From Semisulcospira habei (lineage: Eukaryota > Mollusca > Gastropoda > Semisulcospiridae), in the NCBI GenBank assembly GCA_036245525.1, contig BTPG01000004.1, positions 18,927,103 through 18,991,102 on the forward strand: a DNA stretch of 64,000 bases. Direction: 5' to 3'. The position numbers were made by a program, and so were the translations under genes. This document shows, piece after piece, positions 20,096-29,582 of the stretch. The stretch's first letter is position 1. Every line of letters begins with the position of its first letter. Below the pieces are notes generated by a model. It was given only the letters and a program-made list of their open reading frames with translations, did no database searches and was not told the DNA's origin.

Positions 20096-20339
20096 AAGGT
20101 TGTATGCCCTACCTAGCTCCGTTCAGGCTTCGTTCTCGCGCGACTTTGTCTTCTTCGAGTTCGTGGTTGGAGGTTGACGGGTTACTACTGGCTTGTGAGC
20201 TTCCTGCTGCAGAGTGGGCTTCTCTTCCGGCTGCAGTGTCGACCGGGCTGTGCCTTCTCGTCCTTGGCGGGACTTTGCGGCCTTTTTTCGGGGGCCCTCG
20301 TCCTCCGTCCTTCACGGTGGTAACCTCCTTCTTTCTACC

Positions 20340-22878
20340 ATGACCAGGTAAGCATTGTAGCTTGTGGTTAGTGCCCTCGGCCGATGCTACGGATGCAGTA
20401 GCACTGAGCAGAGGCGCTCGTAGTGTGACCGTTAGTGCGGTTCGTTTTTATGACGTGGAAGAGAAAAGTGTACAGGCGGCAGGACCGGTTCTAGCGACCG
20501 GTCGGGGGTGAATTAGCAACAAGGGCGCTGCTAACTCAACCTTACCGGGCGGAACTAGACTGAGAGATTCCGTTGTAGCCACATGTACAGGTCCTTCTTC
20601 CTTGCTTGAAAGCGTGTTTTCTTGCTCTATGTATTCCAGTTGGCAAGTTCGTACCTGCACGAGATGCGCAGACTTCCAGTGGCCGAGTGATGCCCACGAC
20701 GTCTGTCTTCCGTGCTCTGGCTGTTCCCCCACCCACCCTTGCGACGTCTGCACCACCTGGGAGGAGGAGCAGTGGTCGCAACTGCGGCGTTTCTACCGGC
20801 GGAAGCGTCCGAAGAAGGCCGCTCCGTCTACTTTGGTGGAGGAAACACCGAGAGCTCTCACGATGCGGGACGCACATGCGGATCCGGAGCCTCACGCTCC
20901 TGACGGAGGGTTCGTCAGCTCGCTGGGGTTACTTGACACCGAGCATGGCCAACGAAGTACTCCGACATCTGTGTTTGTCAGCTCGCCGGCAGTTCCTGAC
21001 CCCGAGCTTGGCCAACACCGGGCGCCTACAGGGTTTGTCGGCTCGCTGGGTCCCACCGAGTCTGACCGACAACGCCCGCGGGACCGAAACGCGTCTACGA
21101 CCGTGAGAAGCTCCGTTGACAAGCACACGTCTTCTGGTGCGGAGGTCAGTGCCTTAGTTAACACTAAGAGTAAAAAACCAACCAAATACACATTAGCGAG
21201 TGTAGTTAAGGTGCCTCCTGTTTTGGCCCCCTCGGCCCGGCCCCTGGCGCAGGGGGAGGTGACTGTTTTTCAGAGACCACGCGGGCGAAGCTCCCGCGCT
21301 TCTAATGGCTCCCGTGACTCGCAATTCGCTCGCTCCGAACGCCATTCTTCTCACTCCGTTGGCGGGTCTTCCCGCTCGCGCTCGACTTCCAGAGGGCACC
21401 GAGCGCCTAGGAGGCTCAGCCCTCTTACCGACCGGCGTACTTCGTACTCTCACCGGGATAGAGGTCTCCGTCATCGTTCACCGCACCGCTCGACCTATCG
21501 ACCCCGGTCCCGTTCGCCCTCTCCATCCCGGAGCCAGCGTTCCCGCTTCCACCGGACTTACTCCCCCCGTCGCCGTTCTTCCCCGCGGCCGCGCTCCCCT
21601 CTTCACCGCTCCGCTTCGAGACGTCCAGCGACGAGGTTTTCCCCGACGTCCCGCTCACCCCCTGGTTCTGCGCGACGGGTCCGTTCTCCTCCCAGCGCTA
21701 CAGTGACACAACGCGAGTTCGGCAGCGACGTTTCCAGTGTTGGTGTCCGACCTTCCCCTCCTCAGGGGTCGGATCCAGTTATGGAGGACGACGCTCTCAG
21801 CCTCGTTCCTGAGGGTTCGATGTCAGCCTTACTGCGTAACGATGCGTCCGACGCGTCCGGACACTCCCCCCTCTCGGACGACGCTGGTGTTCGACAGCCT
21901 TCCCTCAGTCATAAGATGGAGACCCTCCGAGCCTTGGATGAAGCGGCTCGCCTTATCGCGGCCTCCCTTCCTCCGGAAGACTGCCCACCTTCACCGCCGG
22001 TCAAGAGGAAAGCTTCTGCCTTTGTGGATGCGGCCAGCCTGACCAAGCGGTTCAAGTCTCTCCCTCAACCTCCAGGGTTCCGAGACCTACGTGACGCCCT
22101 TTCGTCGCACCTTCGTACGAATTCCTTTGGGGACGCAGGTTTCTTTTCGGACAACAGGTGGCCCGCTGATCTACAGATCGCCTTTCAGCAGCGCTGGTAC
22201 GCGGGTCATTCGCAGTCCTTCTCCTGTCAGCTACCGGAGCTGGACGCCCAGGCCCTCTCCTTCGCTGGCTCCCCTCGTCCGGGTCCCGTCATCCCAGGCC
22301 TCGACAAGACAGCTACCCTTGTACGGAATGCCCTCGCTACAGCGGGATTCCTCGACTTGGTGACCCAGACTATCGTTCGCCGTGTGGAAGAAGCCTGGAA
22401 CCCTGTGACATCTCCTTTTCTGGCGGACATCCTATCCTTAGCAGTGGCAGGCAACCGGGCGGCGTTTCACTCCGCTGTAAACTCCATGACGGCCGCGGCC
22501 AACTGCGACCTGATGCGACGTGATGCTCTTCTCCGTTCCTGTGATCTTCCCCCGGACTTGAAGAAGCAGCTTCGACAGGCGCCGCTTGGAGGGGAACTGC
22601 TGTTCGGGCCCACCTGGCAGGCGGTGAAGGAAGCCAACAAGGACTTGTGGCCCAGCCGACCGGCGCCCCACCGCTTTCGAGTTCCCCGCAAGGCCGCGGG
22701 TCGTGCCCTGCGGTCCGCCAGACCCGCTCCCCGCCCCCCTACAGTGCGCGGACGTCTCCCTCCTCGCGCCCCAGCCTTTGGGCGCGCTCGCCTTCGCCCC
22801 GACGCGACTCCCGCCCCCGCCCCCTCCCCCGCCTGGCCCCGGCCCGCCCGCTGCCCAGGGAGGGGCAGGGCCCACTGA
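20340..22878 (+). CDS. D4 ORF1: zinc-finger, RS-rich, gag-like protein (spliced)
   Basis: Exon 1 is the 8-nt ATGACCAG at 20340-20347. Exon 2 is 20640-22878. Spliced length is 748 residues, beginning MTSWQVRTCTRC. Cysteines at 9, 12, 25, 28, 31, 37 and 40, with His22, form a compact zinc-binding module, followed by a WEEEQWSQL helix and a KKA/RRKR basic patch. Residues about 91-150 carry three hairpin-repeat units. Residues about 213-356 are Ser/Arg/Pro-rich with many RS dipeptides. Residues about 427-690 form the gag-like domain (LDEAARLIAASLP, KRFKSLPQPPGFRDL, RWYAGHSQSF, TATLVRNALA, AAANCDLMRRDALL, LGGELLFGPTW). The frame is open throughout. It ends inside the RT ORF, 176 nt after that frame opens. 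A role in binding element RNA is inferred, not shown. Confidence 0.88.
20348..20639 (+). other. D4 leader intron
   Basis: The donor is CCAG/GTAAGC and the acceptor tract TATGTATTCCAG. The 292-nt intron contains stops in the ORF1 frame. Removing it joins ATG ACC AG to T TGG CAA in frame with the zinc finger. Without splicing, no upstream ATG begins the protein at the same point. Confidence 0.78.
20905..21085 (+). repeat. D4 imperfect in-frame repeats (putative hairpin units)
   Basis: Three units (FVSSLGLLD, FVSSPAVPD, FVGSLGPTE at protein level) carry facing GCTCG and CGAGC/CGAG blocks. The units are 60-75 nt. Pairing is weaker than in other families. Confidence 0.5.
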
Positions 22879-24957
22879 CGCTTATCCTCCTCCGCCGCCG
22901 CCGACCGCTTCCCTTTCTCCTGTCGGCGGGAGGCTGGCGCGCCACAGCCCGGCGTGGCACGCGCTGTTCCCGGACAACGCCTGGGTGCTTTCTACCGTCT
23001 CCGAAGGCCTTCGGATCGCCTTTCGGTCGCCGCCCCCCCTCCGTCGCTCCCCCGTTTGGACCCCTGTGCCCTCCGACCTAGACAGGGCCGCTGCTCTTCG
23101 CGACGAGGTGCACTCCCTACTTCTAAAGACGGCGACGGAAGTGGTTTCGCAGCCCAACTCCCCTGCTTTTTACAGCCGCCTTTTCGTTGTGCCCAAGCCA
23201 GGCGGCAAGTGGAGACCGGTCATCGATCTCTCCGCCTTGAACAAGTTCATCGTTGCCCCCCCCTTCCACATGGAGACGGCCCGAGCTCTTCGGGCCGCGG
23301 TGCAGCCGATGGACTTTGCCGTCAGCCTGGATCTCTCGGATGCCTACCTTCACGTGCCTGTTCACCCTTCGTCCCGACGGTATCTACGCTTTGCTTTTGC
23401 AGGAGTGATTTACCAGTTCCGAGTGTTGCCCTTCAGTCTCAACCTCAGCCCCTGGGTGTTCACGCGCATCATGGATGCAGTCGTCGCCCGGGCCAGAATG
23501 ACGTCGTCCAGCCCGACGTCGAACTACCTCGACGACCTCCTCCTACGGAACCGGTCGGTCACGGCCTTGACCAGGGATCGAGATGCGCTGCTGCACCTCC
23601 TCGACAATCTCGGCTTCCTGCTGAACTGGGGCAAGTCCGACCTGGTGCCATCCCGCCACTTCGTCCATCTGGGTATGGAGTTCGCACAGACTGCAACCTT
23701 GTTCGCCTGCCGGGACCACGCATACAGAAGCTGGCGACCCTCGCCCTGCACCTCGCGCAGACTCGCTCGGCTACCGCCAGAGTGTGGCTACAGCTCCTTG
23801 GCCTGATGAGTGCGGCGGCGGACTTACTCCACCTGGGTCGCCTTTACTACCGTCCCCTTCAGCTCCATCTCCTCTTACACTGGCGGCCGTCTTCGGGCGC
23901 CCTGGAGACGATGGTACCAGTTCCCTTGATGCTGCTGCCGCATCTTCGTCGATGGGCGGATCCTGCCTGGCTGGCGTCGGGAGTCCCCCTCTACACACCT
24001 CCCCCCCGACTGTCACTTTGCGTCGACGCGAGCAGCTCCGGCTGGGGAGCTCACCTACTTCCGATGTTCACCACAGCCTCCGGCATTTGGACCTCGGACC
24101 TAGCGACGCGACACATCAACTGGTTGGAGCTCCAGGCGGTTTGGCAAGCACTCCTCGCCTGGGAACCTCGCCTGCGTCGTCAGGAGCTTCTCGTCCTGTC
24201 CGACAACTCCACAGTCGTCGCCTACCTTCAGAAGCAGGGCGGGACTCGCTCCCCGTCTCTTTGCATCCTTCTTTACCAGATACTTCGGTGGTGCGAGGAC
24301 CGCGGCATTTCCCTCAGAGCCAGACACATCCCGGGCCATCTCAATGTCCTGGCAGACTCCCTCTCTCGACGCGGGCAGCTTCTCCACACCGAGTGGACAC
24401 TCCGACCAGACATCTTTCGGATGATTTGCGACCGCGGGGAGACGCCCATGATCGACCTCTTTGCCACGAGATGGAACCACCAACTTCCACTCTTCGTCTC
24501 CCCCATCCCAGACCCTCAAGCCTGGGCGGTCGATGCTCTCTCCATTCCCTGGGACGGCCTCATCGCGTACGCCTACCCACCGGCGGTCCTCGTTCCCAAG
24601 GTCCTGCTCAAGCTCAGAGGTTGCAACACGGTTCTGTACCTCGTGGCCCCCTTCTCCTGGTCCCGGTCCTGGACAACCGACCTCCTGAACCTGGCGTCGG
24701 CCCCCCCACTACAGCTGCTCACTCCGCCATCGATGCTCAAGCAGCCCCGGCAGGACCTGTTCTACCCGTGCCCCGAGCGTCTCCTCCTACACGCCTGGAG
24801 ATTGTGCGGCAAGCCCTCGCCAATAGAGGTTTCTCAAGTACGGCGGTGGATGCGATCGCTACAGCCCGCAGGCGATCCACTAGGCGAGTTTACGAGGGGA
24901 AATGGCGCGTTCTCTGCGACTGGTGCGCCGCCGAACGACTCTCCCCCACGGATCTGA
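22703..24957 (+). pseudogene. D4 RT-RNase H-methyltransferase-like ORF (one frameshift)
   Basis: The RT frame opens in the +1 frame relative to ORF1 near 22703 (GTG; reads PCGPPDP) and has a Pro-rich lead. It then has FYSRLFVVPKPGGKWRPV, VSLDLSDAYLHVP, LPFSLNLSPWVF and NYLDDLLL. At about 23690, just after LGMEF, a 1-nt deletion relative to D5 shifts the frame and a stop follows at 23806. The remaining RT thumb, RNase H (CVDASSSGWG, NWLELQAV, LSDNSTVVAYL, NVLADSLSR) and methyltransferase-like domain (IDLFATRWN, WAVDALSIPWDG, YAYPP) are open to 24957. This single lesion is the only one I find in D4 coding sequence. Confidence 0.88.
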
Positions 24958-25868
24958 CGGTTCCCCAGCTAGCGGAATTCTTCCTCTGGCTCTTCAATGA
25001 TCAGCGGTTGGCCCCCATTACCATTCGCGGCTATCTGGCTATGATAGCCGACACGTACCGGCACCTGGGACACCCCGACCCTGGCGCCTGCAAAGACCTG
25101 GCTGATCTGATGGCACACTTCGGCCTTCATCGACCAACCTCCCGCTCCCTTTTGCCGAGATGGGACCTACCCTGGATACTGACGTGGCTCAACACTAGCC
25201 GCTTCGAGCCTTTGCAGCTGGCGCGACTGGCGGACGTGACGCGGACGACATGCTTCCTACTAGCCCTCGCCACTGCGGCCAGGGTCAGCGAGCTTCACGC
25301 CTTCTCGACCCATCCATCGTGCCTACAGTTCCGGGCGGACGGTTCGCTACAACTGCTGCCGGACCCGAACTTCCTGGCCAAGACACGGCTTCCACTAGCC
25401 GCCCCACAAGTGGTCTCCATACAAGCCCTGAGGGGACCTAGCTTCTCCCGGGACTCCAGACAACAAGATCCGGTGAGAGCAGTGCGTATCTACTTGCGCA
25501 GGACCAAGCCTCTGCGCAGGGGCCGCACCCGCCTTTTCCTTCCTTTGTCTCCAGGTAGAAATGACATTACGGCCCAAACGATCTCCGCCTGGCTCCGTTG
25601 GGTGATACGCTCCGCATACCACGACCTCGCCCCTGACACCGCCACGCATCTGAACATCAGGGCGCATGAGGTACGAGCCATGGCGGCGAGCCTTGCATTC
25701 GACCGCAACTGTGCAGTCAAAGACATTGTGGCGGCCGTAGGCTGGCGTTCAGAGTCAACCTTCGCCAGATTCTACCTGAGGGACCTCTCCGGCCAGCGCG
25801 AGAACCTGTCGCTGGTGGGGGATGTCACGGCAGCACAACACTCCCTCCCGGCACCCCGGGTGCCGTAG
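24717..25868 (+). CDS. D4 tyrosine recombinase (intact)
   Basis: The YR frame is -1 to the preceding ORF and open to TAG at 25866-25868. The frame is open far upstream (from 23784), but that part only shadows the RT ORF, so the start is unknown. There is no ATG near the domain edge. N-terminal core-binding blocks: RLEIVRQALANRGFSS, RRVYEGKWRVLCDWC, FFLWLFNDQRLAPITIRGY. Catalytic blocks: ATAARVSELHAFS (Arg), RAHEVRAMAAS (His-x-x-Arg), AAVGWRSESTFARFYLRDL (Trp and nucleophile Tyr). The C-terminus reads AQHSLPAP. All catalytic positions are present. It would integrate the circular cDNA without target duplication. Confidence 0.92.
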   Translation, partial: AHSAIDAQAAPAGPVLPVPRASPPTRLEIVRQALANRGFSSTAVDAIATARRRSTRRVYEGKWRVLCDWCAAERLSPTDLTVPQLAEFFLWLFNDQRLAPITIRGYLAMIADTYRHLGHPDPGACKDLADLMAHFGLHRPTSRSLLPRWDLPWILTWLNTSRFEPLQLARLADVTRTTCFLLALATAARVSELHAFSTHPSCLQFRADGSLQLLPDPNFLAKTRLPLAAPQVVSIQALRGPSFSRDSRQQDPVRAVRIYLRRTKPLRRGRTRLFLPLSPGRNDITAQTISAWLRWVIRSAYHDLAPDTATHLNIRAHEVRAMAASLAFDRNCAVKDIVAAVGWRSESTFARFYLRDLSGQRENLSLVGDVTAAQHSLPAPRVP

Positions 25869-25900
25869 GTATTCTTCGCTAAAATTATCGGGAGGTTGTG
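25839..25900 (+). promoter_or_regulatory. D4 stop-codon-spanning stem-loop with compensatory pair
   Basis: The inner hairpin is GGCACC (25850-25855) / GGTGCC (25859-25864), where D2 and D6 have GGCGCC/GGCGCC. That is an A:T pair replacing G:C on both sides. The outer arms are CACTCCC and TCGGGAGG. Confidence 0.6.
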
Positions 25901-25986
25901 CCTGGGAGGGCGGGTCTCGGGGACCTAATAGTTTGCTTAGGGACGTAATTAGCGGCACCCACCGCCTCATCGACATTCTTCCTAAC

Positions 25987-26077
25987 AGTAATGTCATCGG
26001 TAATGTTGTTTTGAGAAAACAAATGTATTTTTCTCTAAAATAAATTTTTTTGAAAAATACTTACCGATGACATTACT
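25987..26077 (+). repeat. D4 internal complementary region
   Basis: The left half complements 19886-19925 and the right half complements 26283-26337. The reverse complement contains the junction ATACATTTGTTTTC. Confidence 0.94.
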
Positions 26078-26337
26078 CGGAGGACCCTCCCACCTACCCC
26101 GCTGCCGCTGGCTCGCTACGATACAGAATGGCGAATCAGGTGACCGCGTTCCGGATATGGAGGGAAGGGAGGCTACCGTGGCTCTGCCTAGCAGATAGCG
26201 CCCCCTGATACCTTCCCTCCTTAAAGGCACACAACCTCAATTTTGGGCTAAAATTAGGCTAGCGAGACAGTATTCCTAACAGTAATGTCATCGGTAAGTA
26301 TTTTTCAAAAAAATTTATTTTAGAGAAAAATACATTT
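26078..26337 (+). repeat. D4 right inverted terminal repeat
   Basis: It begins with the family-wide CCCTCCCACCTACCCC segment. It then complements the left ITR and ends CATCGGTAAGTATTTTTC plus an A/T tip ending CATTT. Confidence 0.93.
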
Positions 26338-26636
26338 TTCTTTAAAAGGTATTTTTTCGAAAAATACTTACCGATGACATGACTCGAAGGACCCTCCCAC
26401 CTGCCCCGCTTGCCGCTGGTGAGCCTAATTCGTGACTGGAGTTCACAGGTGAATAGGGCTGGTGGGTAGGAGCGGGAGACAACTCTCGGTCCCTATGGGG
26501 GTTCCCCGAGTGCCTCCCGGGTTGTGTTCACACAACGGGTTCTTAGGCTAGAATTGAGCAAGGAGTGGACACTCCTAGTAGTCATGTCATCGGTAAGTAT
26601 TTTTCGAAAAAATACCTTTTAAAGAAAAATGAATTT
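26338..26636 (+). mobile_element. D3: right part (ICR right half and right ITR)
   Basis: TTCTTTAAAAGGTATTTTTTC resumes the D3 ICR exactly where 19885 left it. The ICR ends at 26384 and the right ITR runs 26385-26636, ending CATCGGTAAGTATTTTTCG plus an A/T tip. Confidence 0.94.
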
Positions 26637-26649
26637 TTTTGCAATGTGT

Positions 26650-26883
26650 TGTGGCTTTTAACGCATATCATACTGAAGCTAAATGCTTCAAATTTGTACA
26701 CTGCCATATGCAAGCTACATTATAGTACTTACAGATAAGGATATAGACCAATAGCTTTAGTTCAAGGGTGGCGCCAGAATAGCTTGGCGCCTAGAGACGC
26801 CAAGCTATTCTGGCACTACCCTTGAACTATTTTAGTCAAACTTCTCTCACACAGTGGTGTATTCCGAATGATAAGGATTAACA
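26650..26883. repeat. TTAA-type palindromic repeat, subfamily 1
   Basis: It runs from TTTTAACGCATATCATACTG to GATAAGGATTAA. The core (about 26757-26828) is a palindrome with arms TTCAAGGGTGGCGCCAGA and facing TCTGGCACTACCCTTGAA, centred on GGCGCC-type bases. Confidence 0.8.
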
Positions 26884-27185
26884 AATCAATCAGCACGGTG
26901 TACTATTACTCCAGCAAGGCTACATAGGCCTAAGAAGCTCGTGCATATTGAGATGAACACCATATTTTGTAAACTGCCTAGTTCCACATCAAGTCGTATT
27001 TTGAGCTTGCAGGCATTGTCCTTGGAGAATTCTCCTTGAAGTTTTCAAAAGAGTTTCCTCCATGGAGAAAGAGTTCATAATCGAGTTGCTAGGTGTATAC
27101 CCAAGCAGTTTGTTTTCTTTCTCAAATTTTGCAAAATTGCAGTATTCTCAGCTTTTCTTGTTTATCTGTAGATGCATGACTGCTT

Positions 27186-27398
27186 TTTATTTAACCCTTA
27201 TCATTTGGAAAACACCAGTGTGTGAAATAAGTTTGACTAAAATAGTTCAAAGGTAGTGCCAGAATAACTGGCACCTCTAGGTGCCAAGCTATTCTGGCAC
27301 CTCCCTTGAACTAAAGCCATTGGTCTATATCCTTATCTGTAAGTACTATAATGTCGCTTGCATATGGCAGTGTACAAATTTGAAGCTTATCTCTGCTT
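27186..27398. repeat. TTAA-type palindromic repeat, subfamily 1, reversed
   Basis: This is the same repeat in the opposite orientation. It begins TTAACCCTTATCATT and later reads CCTTATCTGTAAGTACTATAA. It ends about 80 nt before HEATR5 exon 3. Confidence 0.78.
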
Positions 27399-27474
27399 TC
27401 ACTTCACAGGTGTTCATTGGAATTTGTGAGTGACTGTTTCACATGTAAAACATTTCCCTGCATTTCCTATGCAG

Positions 27475-27673
27475 GTGTATATCGTTGCCATCAACCGTGA
27501 GAAGGAGAGTGAAGCAGTGCGACTGTGCCAAGGCAAGGAAGACAAAGAGGAAGAAGAACCATATGAACACAGTGGAGAAAGCTTGCTCAGCCTGGTACAG
27601 CCAGAACTGGCCAATCTCAGCAGTCACTGGTTCCATGTGCTGAAAGATCACGCGCTCCTGTCATTACCACCAG
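27475..27673 (+). CDS. HEATR5B: HEATR5-like gene, window exon 3
   Basis: The exon is 199 nt, entered in phase 0 and left in phase 1. The acceptor is CTATGCAG/GTG and the donor CCAG/GTTAGT. It continues AWAE into VYIVAINREKE, which is the conserved order. It then has an acidic, Lys-rich loop (KEDKEEEE), LVQPELANLSSHW and HALLSLPP. It is separated from exon 2 by a 13.7-kb intron made almost wholly of D3 with D4 inside it. Confidence 0.93.
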
Positions 27674-28239
27674 GTTAGTACAGGAGGACTTTGCTGAGAA
27701 CAGTGTCAGCAATAACAAAAGTGGGATATGTCCACATTTTTTTCAGAGGTTTCAAGCACACTTTGCTGTTAAAAAAAATATTTGGCTTATAACAGACTTA
27801 ATATTTAACAGCAACAAAAGTTGGGTCCTTGCGCATATTTTTTTTTAAAATTCAAATTTCACTGCAGGGTTATTGGATGTTGGAAAAAGGAAGAGTTACT
27901 TCCATCTGCAAGAGACATAGATCCTTATGAACCTATGCCTCTTGCTGACTGAGATCAGCTGACGCTGTTTTTGAAAACAGATTTTTATTTCTGGTTAAAG
28001 GTGCCCAGCATCAATGGCTGTGAAAGTGTCATATTGCATTGCCAGTGACAACACTGTACAAACTTTCCCATGTATTGATACGGGCATCTTGAATGAGTTC
28101 AGTGTGCTGCTTGGGACATAACACATGAACACAGCTTTCAAAACTAGCCACACACAAATATTACGCACAATAATTTACAGAAAACCTGTTTTGAGCATCA
28201 GCCTTTTTTTGCAAGAAAAAAATGTCTTAAAAGACAGGT

Positions 28240-28350
28240 GTTCTCTCAAGAGAGGTCTTGAAGGGCAAAAGTGTCACCTGTCATTAAAGATCATCATTTA
28301 GGTGGCTGCTGCCACATAAATGATGGTCTTTAATGACAGGTGATCTTTAA
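28240..28350. repeat. Hairpin repeat (CATCATTT / AAATGATG type)
   Basis: CACCTGTCATTAAAGATCATC faces GATGGTCTTTAATGACAGGTG across a short spacer. Related copies are at 44230-44345 and 51790-51890. Confidence 0.7.
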
Positions 28351-28428
28351 TTCATAAGGGTGGTCGCTCTAAACAGGTTCTGCTGTACTCAGTTCAAATC
28401 ATTCCTAAGCTTGCTTTTCTTATTGTAG

Positions 28429-28704
28429 AGTTCTCCAGCCAGCTGCCTCAAGAGGGTGGGGCCTTTTACCACCCAGACACAGTGGACACAGCTCGCGCGC
28501 ACTACCGCAAATCCTGGCCACCTATACTGTATGCCCTCTCCATCTGGCTCAATGAAAAGGGCTTCGCCTGCCTGAACGGGGATGGGGAGGCCACTCCAGA
28601 CGTGCCCAAGCCTACCCCAGGATCTTTTACTTCCCAGCCGGCGAATGCTCTGGCCAACATGAAGCCAGAGGAGGTCAATAAAGACCGGCTGTATCTGATC
28701 CTAG
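28429..28704 (+). CDS. HEATR5B: HEATR5-like gene, window exon 4
   Basis: The exon is 276 nt, phase 1 to 1. The acceptor is TTATTGTAG/AG and the donor CTAG/GTCAGT. The peptide EFSSQLPQEGGAFYHPDTVD, then ARAHYRKSWPPILYALSIWL, matches the conserved HEATR5 segment. A variable stretch (GEATPDVPKPTPGS) and KDRLYLILG follow. In this family the segment is part of the C-terminal HEAT array. Confidence 0.93.
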
Positions 28705-28762
28705 GTCAGTGGACGGAAGAGCTTTGCTTAATCCCTTCAGTGCTGAGCCCGCATAAATACAA

Positions 28763-28846
28763 TCCAGCCACAAGAGGCATAGATCCTCATGATCCCTCCG
28801 CAGTTGCCGGGGCTCATTAGGGTCTGTGCCTCTTGCTGACACCACA
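28763..28846. repeat. CAAGAGGCA hairpin repeat
   Basis: CAAGAGGCATAGATCCTCATGA faces TTAGGGTCTGTGCCTCTTG. Relatives are at 44585-44650, 52408-52476, 62590-62645 and 63622-63666, with shorter ones near 27905 and 42245. Confidence 0.7.
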
Positions 28847-28904
28847 TTGTATGTATTCTTGTCCTTTGGACAGCTGGACACTTTGGCTGTGAGTTAACCT
28901 GTAG

Positions 28905-29036
28905 CATGCGGTAGAGGTTTTGATCGCAATGATTCCTATAGGAATCACTGCAACAAACATGGCTACAGACATGCAAAGGGTTAACTCATTCATGGCCAGC
29001 GGCACCCGGATGCGGCTTGCAATGAATGAGTTAACA
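28905..29036. repeat. Two adjacent TTAA-ended mini palindromes
   Basis: The first has ATGATTCCTATAGGAATCACT and ends AAAGGGTTAA at 28983. The second (28979-29036) is GTTAACTCATTCAT facing ATGAATGAGTTAAC, so the two share a TTAA. Confidence 0.65.
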
Positions 29037-29288
29037 AAGATTTCAGAAACGGTCAGCATCCACTGGCAGTAAAGGGGATAAATACTTTAGTCTTTATTTT
29101 GCTGTTACTAGTCAGGGGTGAGGATAAGGTGAAATGCCAACTGGCCAGCCGGGCTGTTACCACCAGAACTCTGCTAGCCAATATCTGATGATTATAGTGT
29201 CGGGGCGTACAGGTACCTCCAAAATCCAAAACTAAACTTGACAAAATTAGTGGTTGTATTGGTCACAAGATCCCTTGCAAGTGACATT

Positions 29289-29495
29289 GTTTCATCAAAA
29301 ACTTTACCGATGGTATTACTGATGGGAAGATATACTTAGCCTGTCAATTTCAGCCTCCAAAATTGTTGTGTGTTGCTACACAACCAGGGACGTACTTCTA
29401 GCTAGCAGATACCCCATCCCATGAGTGGCCTCCCTTCCTCCAGATAGCCTCCCTTCCCGATCTCACGAGGGGACGTTACTTCCAAGTTCATTCTT
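29289..29495 (+). repeat. D5 left inverted terminal repeat
   Basis: It is complementary to 41847-42119, including the GTAGCAACACACAAC block and the AGGTAGCATCCC-like A/G tract. I see no obvious mismatch in the central 150 nt. Confidence 0.9.
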
Positions 29496-29582
29496 AACTG
29501 CCATTTTTTCCGTTTCGTTTTTTACAGTCTCCGTATTTCTTCTCATATTTCTCCTTCGTTTTGTCGGTCTCGAACTTTCCCG

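Larger units (their letters stand above)
19886..26337 (+). mobile_element. D4: near-complete DIRS element nested in the D3 ICR
   Basis: D4 is 6.45 kb with left ITR 19886-20095, spliced ORF1, RT/RNase H/MT ORF with one frameshift, intact YR, ICR 25987-26077 and right ITR 26078-26337. The junctions read CAAATTCATTT/GTTTTCTC on the left and AATACATTT/TTCTTTAAAA on the right. There is no duplication and no loss of D3 bases, as expected of a YR crossover within CATTT. The ITR arms differ by a single base over about 160 nt, so the insertion is recent. Its terminal core is ACCGATGACATTACT. Confidence 0.96.

Noticed and set aside
23784..24716. Upstream part of the 694-codon YR frame in D4 (and 38726-40486 in D5) as extra YR domain
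   Set aside because: It is the -1 shadow of RT/RNase H. GC-rich coding leaves it open, and its sequence is not that of a YR.
24717..25868. Bacterial or phage integrase gene from transfer
   Set aside because: It sits in order behind RT and RNase H with ITRs and ICR, which is a DIRS element.
19844..26384. Assembly error as cause of the nested D3/D4 structure
   Set aside because: Both D4 ends match its own ICR and both D3 halves rejoin base for base as in D7. An artefact would not produce this. Long reads could still confirm it.
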